From contig JAGYOS010000064.1 in NCBI GenBank assembly GCA_018399475.1, positions 1 through 7,319 on the forward strand: a stretch of DNA of 7,319 bases, given 5' to 3'. This DNA is from a bacterium (lineage in GTDB: Bacteria; Patescibacteriota; Minisyncoccia; CAIUEV01; JAHKAQ01). The notes below the pieces were generated by a model, which searched no databases, was not told the DNA's origin, and saw nothing but the letters and a program-made list of their open reading frames with translations. The position numbers and the translations under genes are program-made. Numbering within the stretch: position 1 is the stretch's first letter; each line of letters opens with the position of its first letter. Positions 1 through 6,814 of the stretch are shown here, piece after piece.

Positions 1-51
1 CAGATAGGGACCGAACTGTCTCACGACGTTCTAAACCCAGCTCGCGTACCA

Positions 52-84
<33 letters not shown>

Positions 85-86
85 GA

Positions 87-122
<36 letters not shown>

Positions 123-400
123 AGCGAACAGCCTCGTCTATATGAGCTATCGGAGGCTACTACTCTGTTATCCCCGGGGTAACTTTTATCTGCTGAGCTT
201 CCGCGATCCTACGATCTACGGTCGGATCACTAAATCCCGCTTTCGCGACTGCGCGACTTATAAGTCTTGCAGTAAAGCCGGCATCTGCTTTTGCGCTATC
301 GGCCCGATTTCCATCCGGGCCTAGCCGACCTTTGTGAACGACTCCGTTACAATTTAGGAGTCGAGCGCCCCACTCAAACTACCCACCAGACACTGTTCCC

Positions 401-481
401 GAGCTGGTGTTTAGTTACCACTGGCAAATTTCATCATAAAAAATAATAAGAAATCCCCAGAAAATAGCTAAACATCAGCTC
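401..481 (-). other. 23S helix 79 expansion (about 64 nt longer than E. coli)
   Basis: Between the conserved ACCACCC and ACAGTGTCTGGTGGG blocks the gene has about 107 nt where E. coli has about 43. The extra sequence is closed by a 14-nt stem, 401-414 with 468-481, pairing at 13 of 14 positions. Inside it, CTGG (421-424) can pair with CCAG (457-460) and ATTTC with GAAAT, leaving an AT-rich tip. There is no ORF. It resembles a lengthened helix rather than a mobile insert, because its ends do not carry the CCCGCC sequence seen in the other insertions. Confidence 0.7.
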
Positions 482-1012
482 AAGGTTAGATCCACACAAT
501 TCACAGGGTGGTATTTCACTGGCGGCTCAATTTATCCCAAAAGATAAATTTCAAAGCCTCCCACCTATTCTGAGCAATGAGCCGTATAGATCAATATCAA
601 GCTGTAGTAAAGCTCCACGGGGTCTTTCCGTCTTTCCATAGGCAAACGGCATCTTTACCGCTACTGCAATTTCACCGGGTCCTTCGTTGAGACAGTCTCC
701 AAGTCGTTACCCCATTCGTGCAGGTCTGAACTTACCAGACAAGGAAATTCGCTACCTTAGAACAATTATAGTTATTGCTGACGTTCACCGGGGCTTCAAG
801 AATTGGCGTTAACCGCTTCTATTAACCTTCCGGCACTGGTCAGGGGTCAGCCCCTATACATCCCCTTACGGGTTAGCAGGGACCTGTGTTTTTGATAAAC
901 AGTCGCCTGGAGTCTTTAACTGAGGCCGACTAATGCGCTGAATGGTGAACCCGAACTGGAAAATATTCCGCTCGGGCTATTGTGGGTTTTGTATTCCAGT
1001 TTTAATCCAGTT

Positions 1013-1159
1013 CTAACAAGAAAAACTTGTTAGGGCACAGAGAAATAAAACTGTTGACCAAATTAGAAATCCTATTAAGGGGATCTCTAAAATGGTTGGA
1101 ATACAAGTTGAAAAACATTTAATCATAATGTTCTTTATTTCCTTTGTTCGTTTCTTCAT
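1013..1159 (-). CDS. Small basic-hydrophobic protein (48 aa) encoded inside the helix 63 insertion, function unknown
   Basis: I do not recognise this protein. The start is fixed by an excellent Shine-Dalgarno sequence, GGAGGAG at 1170-1164, with 6 nt between the GGAGG core and ATG at 1159. The open frame extends further upstream to a GTG in the rRNA stem, but that part has no ribosome site. The N-terminus is lysine/arginine rich (residues 1-14, starting MKKRTKEIKN). Residues 17-47 are hydrophobic with two prolines (IPTILEIPLIGFLIWSTVLF) and could span a membrane once. There are four cysteines. A hairpin of 8 bp with a 5-nt loop covers the TAG stop. It overlaps the preceding mini-ORF by ATGA, suggesting translational coupling. 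The ORF is short and lies in an rRNA gene, so it may not be expressed, but neighbouring ATP synthase genes lack ribosome sites of this strength. A small membrane peptide or toxin-like peptide is possible and unproven. Confidence 0.5.
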   Translation of the reverse strand: MKKRTKEIKNIMIKCFSTCIPTILEIPLIGFLIWSTVLFLCALTSFSC

Positions 1160-1206
1160 ATTTCTCCTCCTTTTTTGAACATTAATGTTAAACCCACTCT
1201 TACCAT
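1156..1206 (-). CDS. 16-codon leader-type ORF overlapping the 48-aa ORF
   Basis: A very short ORF (MVRVGLTLMFKKGGEI) starts at ATG 1206, preceded by AAAGGAGGG at 1226-1218 with an 11-nt gap. Its TGA stop overlaps the ATG of the next ORF as ATGA, and its last codons encode the downstream Shine-Dalgarno (GGA GGA). Translating it would open or position ribosomes on the second ORF. An 8-bp hairpin (1228-1254) lies just upstream of its ribosome site. Such an arrangement fits a coupled leader peptide, but length alone gives no statistical support. Confidence 0.35.
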   Translation of the reverse strand: MVRVGLTLMFKKGGEI

Positions 1207-1780
1207 TAAAATTTTTTCCCTCCTTTCCTAAATTCATTAAAAGATTGAATTTAGATAAAATTTTACATTCACCATTCAGCACACTGTCGGCAGGCCTTAT
1301 CCCGAAGTTACGGCCGCTGTTTTGCCGAGTTCCTTAACGAAGGTTCTCCCGTTCACCTTGGGCTACTCGCCCTACCTACCTGTGTTGGTTTAAGTACGGA
1401 TTAAACCTAAATAATTTCACAAAGCTTTTCCGGGAAGCCGATTCGCTTAAATTTGTTCCACTTGCGTTTCACATTTTTCCTTACCTTAAAAAGGTAAAGA
1501 AACGTCAATCCATTAAGACGCTCAAGTTAGCTGGCTTCGCACTTTGCTACAACTTAGATTTAAGTCAAGGAATATTAACCTTGTGCCCATCGACTACGCT
1601 TTTCAGCCTCGCCTTAGGACCGACTAACCCTGGGCTGATTATCATCGCCCAGGAAACCTCAGGTTTTCGGTGGAAAGGAATCTAACCTTTCTTGCGGTTA
1701 CTTATACCAACATTCTCCCTTCCATAAGCTCCACTAAAACTCACATTTTAGCTTCACGGCGTATGGAATGTTCTCCTACC

Positions 1781-2082
1781 CCCGCCCAAATTTTTAGGAT
1801 TTACCTATTTATTTTGAGATAATTTTTAAGAATTTTTTTTACATATCTTCTTCCCCATCCTGATTTAAAATATCTTTCTCTTTCCAGCGCATCTTTTTTT
1901 ATCAGATGACCTTCATAATAAACCAGTTTATAACTTTTCTTAATTGTTTTATGTTCTCTAATTCTTCTTCTCAGATTATCTGTATATCCATAATAGAATT
2001 TCTGTTCCTTCTTTGAATGTAAAATATAGACATAATACATATATTCTTTATCTCAAACGTTAATCCTAAAAATTTGGGCGGG
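1781..2082 (-). other. Insertion at 23S helix 45 bounded by perfect 21-bp inverted repeats, encoding a GIY-YIG protein
   Basis: The rRNA reads ACCGAAACTATGG, then the insert, then GGTAGGAGAACATTCCATACGCC, matching E. coli either side of helix 45 (about 1164-1185), a classical site of intervening sequences in Salmonella and others. The ends, 1781-1801 and 2062-2082, are exact reverse complements over 21 bp, beginning CCCGCCCAAATTTTTAGG. In the transcript they form a long double-stranded stem, a typical RNase III substrate, with a 260-nt loop almost filled by one ORF. The TAA stop of that ORF begins at the last base of the left repeat (1801-1803). Known IVS ORFs usually encode the four-helix S23-type protein; this one does not. 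Whether the insert is cut out, leaving a split 23S, or retained cannot be read from sequence. Confidence 0.88.
1801..2040 (-). CDS. GIY-YIG nuclease-superfamily protein (UPF0213/YhbQ-like) inside the 23S rRNA insertion
   Basis: A 79-aa single-domain GIY-YIG protein, complete for the UPF0213 type. The GIY element is VYI at 4-6 after MYY. The YIG element is YYG at 16-18, followed by YTDNLRRRIREH, which supplies the conserved Arg26 and His30. The family's C-terminal block ALERERYFKSGWGRRYVKKIL (51-71) supplies the probable metal-binding Glu55. All residues expected for catalysis appear present. The family cuts DNA in homing endonucleases and some repair enzymes; the specificity of stand-alone UPF0213 proteins is largely unsettled. 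It lies wholly in the loop of an IVS-like insertion in 23S helix 45, on the rRNA-sense strand, so it could only be translated from the rRNA precursor or the excised loop. No strong ribosome site precedes the ATG (GAGATAAAG 5-13 nt upstream is a weak candidate). A role in spreading the insertion is plausible but inferred. Confidence 0.85.
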   Translation of the reverse strand: MYYVYILHSKKEQKFYYGYTDNLRRRIREHKTIKKSYKLVYYEGHLIKKDALERERYFKSGWGRRYVKKILKNYLKINR

Positions 2083-2693
2083 CCATAGTTTCGGTACTAT
2101 GTTTAGCCCCGTTATATCTTCGGCGCGGAACGACTAGACTAGTGAGCTGTTACGCACTCTTTAAAGGATGGCTGCTTCTAAGCCAACCTTCTAGCTGTTT
2201 GGGAAGTTCCACATCCTTTCCCACTTAACATAGATTTAGGGACCTTAACTAATGGTCTGGGCTGTTTCCCTCTCGTAAATGAAGCTTAGCCCTCACTTAC
2301 TAACTCACCGGACTTGAATATCGGAATTCGGAGTTTGTTTGAGCACTCTAGACAAAAGTCATGAATGCTCATTCAGTGCTCTACCTCCAATATCAACTAT
2401 CCGACGGCTATACCGAGATATATTTCGGAGAAAACCAGCTATTGCCGAGTTCGATTGGAATTTCACCTCTAACCACAGCTCATCCCAGCGTGTTGAACGG
2501 CGCTTGGGTGCGGGCCTCCACCGCTTGTTAAAGCGGCTTCACCCTGGCCATGGCTAGCTCACTCGGATTCGGGTCTGACTCTAATGACGAAAGCCAATTA
2601 AGACTCGCTTTCGCTACGGCTCTTCCGCCTAGACGGATTAACCAAGCCATTAAAGTCAACTCGTTGGTTCGTTCTGCAAAAAGCACGCGGTCA

Positions 2694-2781
2694 CCCGCCC
2701 AAGTTTTTTGATCGCGCTTTTAAATTTTACAAAAATTTAAAAGCGCAAACATAATTAAAATAATCAAAAAATTTGGGCGGG
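2694..2781 (-). other. Short ORF-less insertion at 23S helix 25 with the same terminal repeats
   Basis: E. coli GGGAGCACGCUUAGGCGUGUGACUGCG (helix 25, about 533-560) corresponds here to GGGAGC, an 88-nt insert, then GTGACCGCG. The ends are a 19-bp inverted repeat, 2694-2712 with 2763-2781, with one mismatch at 2703, and they begin CCCGCCCAA as in the helix 45 insert. Nested inside is a second, perfect 15-bp hairpin (2714-2728 with 2732-2746, 3-nt loop). Helix 25 is another classical IVS site. There is no room for a gene, so this looks like a miniature, non-coding version of the helix 45 element. Confidence 0.85.
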
Positions 2782-2838
2782 CTCCCACTCTTTGTAAGCA
2801 AACGGTTTCAGGAACTATTTCACTTCCCTTTCGGGATA

Positions 2839-2880
<42 letters not shown>

Positions 2881-3061
2881 AAAGTGTATTTAGTCTTACC
2901 GGGTTAGTACCGGCAAATTCACCTGGAATTTCTCTGGTTCCAGGCTACTCAAGATAAAATAACTCAGAGTGTTAATTGTTTTTGCCTACGGGACTCTTAC
3001 CCCCTAAGGTAAGCCTTTCCAGGCATTTTCGGCTAACAATTAATATTTATTACTCCGTCAT

Positions 3062-3109
3062 ACTGAAAGTTGTAAAAGTACAATTAGATTCCACTTTTAC
3101 AATTTCAGT
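3062..3109 (-). other. 23S domain I hairpin expansion (helix 16-18 region)
   Basis: Between the GGGGAA block near 3165 and CTGGAAAGGC near 3015 this gene is roughly 80-90 nt longer than E. coli. Most of the extra length is an AT-rich hairpin, 3062-3079 with 3093-3109, pairing almost completely apart from one offset near GAAAG/ATTTC, with a 13-nt loop. Gram-positive 23S genes also carry a hairpin in this region, so this is probably a lineage-specific expansion rather than a mobile insert. It has no CCCGCC ends and no ORF. Confidence 0.5.
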
Positions 3110-3274
3110 TTGAACGCTATTGAACTTATTACCCTCAGTAAAAAACTGAGTTTGGACTTTTCCCCGTTCGCTCGCCGCTACTTAGGGAATAACTTTTGTT
3201 CTCTTTTCCTTCGGCTACTAAGATGTTTCAGTTCGCCGAGTATGCTTTTTACTCCTATGAATTCAGAGTAAAAT

Positions 3275-3365
3275 CCCGCCCAACCCGCCTAAATTTTTTA
3301 AATAAAATAATACTAAATTAATTTTAGATGAGTACTATATTAAAAAACTTAAGCGGGTGAGCGGG
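3275..3365 (-). other. Insertion at 23S helix 9 with long wobble-paired stem
   Basis: The insert sits right after CCGAATGGGGAAACC, where E. coli has the small helix 9 hairpin (about 131-148), a site of intervening sequences in alphaproteobacteria. The arms 3275-3301 and 3340-3365 give 26 base pairs with a single bulged U in the rRNA. The three departures from Watson-Crick pairing are all G-U pairs when read on the rRNA strand. The outer end is CCCGCCCAA, followed by a second CCCGCC and a T tract, so it resembles the helix 25 and 45 inserts with a doubled GC block. The 38-nt loop is AT-rich and non-coding. Confidence 0.82.
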
Positions 3366-3508
3366 GGGTTTCCCCATTCGGAAATTCCCGGATCAAAGCT
3401 TGCTTGACAGCTCCCCGAGACTTTTCGCAGCCTGCTACGTCCTTCATCGCCACTTTGTACCTAGGCATCCACCATTTGCTCTTTTAACCGCAATTGTTGT
3501 TTTTAGCT

Positions 3509-3532
3509 AATTTACAAAGGTTATTGTAAATT
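3509..3532 (-). repeat. Perfect 9-bp hairpin next to the 23S 5' end
   Basis: AATTTACAA pairs with TTGTAAATT around a 6-nt loop, ending 19 nt before the mature 5' end. It is a possible processing signal in the precursor, but AT-only stems of this size do arise by chance in such sequence. Confidence 0.4.
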
Positions 3533-3651
3533 AAGCATTATAAATTGATTGCAATTGCTTAAATACCATATTTGCCCAATAGTTGTCCTTAGCCACAATT
3601 TCCAAACAACTATCGTAAAAAAATTAAATTTTTAAGGTCCGTTTTGTGGCC

Positions 3652-3660
3652 TAAAAAGCA
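3652..3660 (-). promoter_or_regulatory. boxA-like antitermination site in the rRNA leader
   Basis: The minus strand reads TGCTTTTTA, 8 of 9 matches to the bacterial rrn boxA core TGCTCTTTA, about 100 nt downstream of the promoter, where rrn antitermination sites occur. No convincing boxB or boxC was found beside it, and the local sequence is rich in T, so a chance match is possible. Confidence 0.35.
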
Positions 3661-3763
3661 ATTTTTAAAAATAAAAACCGCTTTTTAAGCCGCTATCTTA
3701 GAACAAAAAATTATTTTTAGAAACAATTTTCAGAACTTTCTCGGCAGAATAATCACACGTTCC

Positions 3764-3791
3764 ATTATAACTATAAATTGGTTAGTGTCAA
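3764..3791 (-). promoter_or_regulatory. Consensus sigma70-type promoter for the 23S gene
   Basis: On the minus strand, -35 TTGACA (3791-3786) and -10 TATAAT (3769-3764) are both perfect, with a 16-bp spacer. The discriminator is GGAACG and transcription would start near 3757. The upstream side (about 3795-3833) is a run of A/T tracts that could act as an UP element. It points straight at the 23S gene with nothing else between, so this gene has its own strong promoter rather than being driven from a 16S gene. Confidence 0.85.
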
Positions 3792-3808
3792 ACAATTTGG
3801 AGAATTAT

Positions 3809-3876
3809 AAATTATAAATTTTAAATTATAAATCAAAGAAAAAAATTCAATATCAAAAATCCAAAATTTATAATTT
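3809..3876 (-). repeat. AT-only inverted repeats after atpC (possible weak terminator or repeat element)
   Basis: AAATTATAAATTTT at 3809-3822 is the exact reverse complement of 3863-3876, and 3823-3833 repeats most of the same unit. The pairing would form a 14-bp stem just after the atpC stop codon. The same 14-mer recurs at 5764-5777 between atpG and atpD. With no G or C in the stem and a 40-nt loop it would be a poor intrinsic terminator, although the loop holds a run of eight T on the transcript. It also lies where an UP element for the 23S promoter would be. Confidence 0.45.
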
Positions 3877-3878
3877 CT

Positions 3879-4316
3879 CTATCTCTTCCTTCTATGTTTT
3901 CTCAATACTCTCAGCTTAACCAACTCTTTCTTTAGTTTTGTTTCTGCTTCAATAAAATCTAAGCGAGAAATATATTTTTTATTTTTTAGTGCTTCCTCGG
4001 CTTCCTCTTTAGCTTTTAAAATCGCTGCTTCGTCCATTTCATCAACTCTTTCCGCCGAATCGGAAAAAATCCTGACCGTATTTTTATCAACCTCCATAAA
4101 GCCTTCTGTAGTAGCTAAAAAAAGTTTTTCGCCGCCGGCTTTTTTCTCCAAACAAATTTCTCCCGGTTTTATAATACCTATCAATGATTCGTGGTCCGGC
4201 AAAATAGTAATCTGGCCCACTGCCGTCGGCAAAATTAGTTTGCTTACTTCTTCGCTGTAAACAACTTTTTCCGGAGTGACAATTTTAAATTGAATCGTTT
4301 TGGACTCTTTAGGCAT
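3879..4316 (-). CDS. atpC: F-type ATP synthase subunit epsilon
   Basis: Epsilon subunit (145 aa) of the F1 central stalk, which links gamma to the c-ring and whose C-terminal helices can inhibit ATP hydrolysis. The N-terminal beta-sandwich spans about residues 7-88: FKIVTPEKVVYSEEVSKLILP, then the family signature GQITILPDHESLIGIIKPGE (34-53), then FLATTEGFMEVDKNTVRIFSDSAERVDEMD (67-95). Residues 96-145 form the two-helix C-terminal domain, rich in Glu and Lys, ending in a basic tail (RKHRRKR). Length is near the usual 130-140. It lies 39 nt after atpD and is the last ATP synthase gene. The ATG at 4316 has no clear Shine-Dalgarno, as for its neighbours, but no other start gives the conserved N-terminus. 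The 23S promoter begins about 90 nt downstream of its stop. Confidence 0.96.
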   Translation of the reverse strand: MPKESKTIQFKIVTPEKVVYSEEVSKLILPTAVGQITILPDHESLIGIIKPGEICLEKKAGGEKLFLATTEGFMEVDKNTVRIFSDSAERVDEMDEAAILKAKEEAEEALKNKKYISRLDFIEAETKLKKELVKLRVLRKHRRKR

Positions 4317-4355
4317 AAAAATCTAAAGAAAAAATTTAAATTTATTCTTTCTGTT

Positions 4356-5759
<1,404 letters not shown>

Positions 5760-5763
5760 TTAA

Positions 5764-5777
5764 AAATTATAAATTTT
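5764..5777. repeat. Copy of the AT-only 14-mer found after atpC
   Basis: AAATTATAAATTTT here is identical to 3809-3822 and to the reverse complement of 3863-3876. It abuts the GC-rich palindrome at 5786-5819. Two intergenic gaps sharing the same 14-mer suggests a dispersed repeat, although the low complexity of the sequence weakens this. Confidence 0.4.
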
Positions 5778-5785
5778 TACAATTT

Positions 5786-5819
5786 CCCGCCTGCCTACCG
5801 GCAGGCAGGCAAAGGCGGG
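5786..5819. repeat. GC-rich nested palindrome between atpG and atpD
   Basis: An outer pair CCCGCC (5786-5791)/GGCGGG (5814-5819) surrounds an inner perfect stem GCCTGCC (5789-5795)/GGCAGGC (5800-5806) with loop TACC; GGCAGGCAGGC contains a 4-bp tandem step that allows alternative pairing. It is sharply GC-rich against an AT-rich surround. It lies 10 nt after the atpG stop, so in the transcript it would form a hairpin that could tune mRNA stability or atpD translation. The CCCGCC end recalls the ends of the rRNA insertions. It lacks a following T run on the minus strand, so it is not a normal intrinsic terminator. Confidence 0.75.
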
Positions 5820-5828
5820 GATGGCATG

Positions 5829-6800
5829 TTACTCTAAAGCAATCATACCCCCACTGATTTCCGCTAATTCGGAAGTTATTGCTGACTGTCTTGTTCGGTT
5901 ATATTGTAAATTAAAATTATAAATCATGTCGGAAGCCGTTTCACTGGCATTTTTCATAGTAAGCATTCTGGCTGAAAATTCTGCGGCTTGAGATTCTAAA
6001 AAGGCTTGATAAATTTGGCCGGCAACTATTTTAGGAAGAATCATATCCAAAATTCTTTTTCTGTTTGGTTCAAAAGTGTAGTATCTGCGGCCCACTTCTC
6101 GTTTTACTTCTTCCATTTCTTCTCTTTCGGAGATTCCTTTGCCTAATTCTTCCAATTGTTTTTCCAAGTCCTCCCTTGAAATTGGTAAAACTTGCCTTAA
6201 ACGAGGCTTATTCACTACCGTGGAAATAAAATCGGTATAAGCAATTATTACTTTATCGTATTTTCTTTCGGTATAACCGTCGATAGCTATTTTGGCAATT
6301 GGATTCACATCGCGGGGAGAAGCCTGCTCGTTTAAATTGGTAAAAGAAGCAACCAGATTTTGGCCGGCTTTTAACATTTCATCTCTTCCTTTTTTACCTA
6401 CGGCGATTATATCTATTTCGGCCTCGTCAGGATCAATTCTGGGAAGAAATTTTTCTCCCCAAATTCTGTTGATCATCATATTGTAAGGATTTTTGATGTT
6501 GGAGAGAACTTTTTTTGCTAATTGGGAAATTAAGCCCCCGCACAATCCTTTATTGGGCGTAATTAAAATTAAACAAATTTTTCTGGCATCCCTAAGATCC
6601 AATAAGGGATGGTTGGTTTCCACCGATTCCGTGATTCTGATTAAAATCTCCCACGCCGTTTGACTGTATTCCCGAGTAGTCAATGCGTGTGAAATAACCC
6701 GTTTCATTTTTGAAGCGGCTATCATTTCCATTGCCTTGGTAATCTTTCTAGTATTCTGAATTGATTTTAATCTGGCACGCAATTGTTTAGAATGAGCCAT
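5829..6800 (-). CDS. atpG: F-type ATP synthase subunit gamma
   Basis: Gamma subunit, the rotor shaft of F1. The N-terminal helix carries the family signature RLKSIQNTRKITKAMEMIAASKMKR (10-34), the central alpha/beta domain has the conserved NKGLCGGLI (83-91), and the long C-terminal helix matches closely (AAEFSARMLTMKNASETASDMI, then YNRTRQSAITSELAEISGG, 272-318). At 323 aa it is about 30-35 residues longer than E. coli gamma. The extra length is in two places: about 104-127 (PYNMMINRIWGEKFLPRIDPDE) and a charged stretch about 208-238 (REDLEKQLEELGKGISEREE). Both lie in or beside the globular domain, away from the coiled coil. The ATG at 6800 is 14 nt after the atpA stop, with only a weak AAAGAG upstream. 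The stop at 5829 is followed by the palindromic repeat. Confidence 0.97.
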   Translation of the reverse strand: MAHSKQLRARLKSIQNTRKITKAMEMIAASKMKRVISHALTTREYSQTAWEILIRITESVETNHPLLDLRDARKICLILITPNKGLCGGLISQLAKKVLSNIKNPYNMMINRIWGEKFLPRIDPDEAEIDIIAVGKKGRDEMLKAGQNLVASFTNLNEQASPRDVNPIAKIAIDGYTERKYDKVIIAYTDFISTVVNKPRLRQVLPISREDLEKQLEELGKGISEREEMEEVKREVGRRYYTFEPNRKRILDMILPKIVAGQIYQAFLESQAAEFSARMLTMKNASETASDMIYNFNLQYNRTRQSAITSELAEISGGMIALE

Positions 6801-6814
6801 TATACTCTTTAATG

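Larger units (their letters stand above)
937..1280 (-). other. ORF-bearing insertion at the tip of 23S helix 63
   Basis: The insertion lies between the conserved blocks GGCCGTAACTTCGGGA and CCAGGCGACTGTTTATCAAAAACACAG of domain IV, which places it in helix 63, the bacterial counterpart of the site where eukaryotic expansion segment ES27 arises. A perfect 13-bp stem (937-949 with 1268-1280) closes it, with a further outer pairing GCCGAC (925-930)/GTCGGC (1286-1291). The 318 nt inside hold two small overlapping ORFs and several hairpins: 1228-1235 with 1247-1254 (8 bp) just before the first ORF, 1013-1020 with 1026-1033 (8 bp, 5-nt loop) over the stop codon of the second, and CCCGA (970-975 region)/TCGGG (950-954 region) near the 3' side. 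I see no group I or group II intron core. It could be an excised intervening sequence or a retained expansion. Confidence 0.8.
3491..3757 (-). other. 23S rRNA leader (about 267 nt), no 16S or tRNA
   Basis: This AT-rich stretch separates the promoter from the mature 23S 5' end and takes the place where a 16S-23S spacer would normally be. It contains no tRNA or 16S sequence. Two clear hairpins occur: 3509-3517 with 3524-3532 (perfect 9 bp, 6-nt loop) about 20 nt before the mature end, and 3579-3586 with 3606-3613 (perfect 8 bp, 19-nt loop). The first may belong to processing or to the precursor stem; the matching 3' flank of the gene lies outside the window, so the usual 23S terminal processing stem cannot be tested. 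Confidence 0.65.

Noticed and set aside
142..324. Open frame of 60 codons on the plus strand
   Set aside because: It lies within conserved domain V of 23S rRNA on the opposite strand, with no ribosome site and no protein-like sequence.
1160..1282. Longer 89-codon version of the helix 63 ORF starting at GTG 1282
   Set aside because: Its first codons are the rRNA stem itself and it has no ribosome site; the ATG at 1159 has an optimal one.
937..2082. Group I or group II introns in the helix 63 and helix 45 insertions
   Set aside because: I could find no domain V-type motif or group I core, and the inserts are closed by terminal hairpins typical of intervening sequences; a covariance-model search would settle it.
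2339..2557. Open frame of 72 codons on the plus strand
   Set aside because: It is antisense to conserved 23S rRNA sequence; such frames are common artefacts over rRNA.
3491..3757. tRNA gene or riboswitch in the 23S leader
   Set aside because: No cloverleaf, T-loop (GTTCGANNC) or known aptamer core was found; the region is AT-rich with simple hairpins.
5786..5819. CRISPR repeat or intrinsic terminator
   Set aside because: There is only one unit with no spacers, and no T run follows it on the transcribed strand.
6292..6486. Open frame of 64 codons on the plus strand
   Set aside because: It is antisense to atpG, with no supporting signals.
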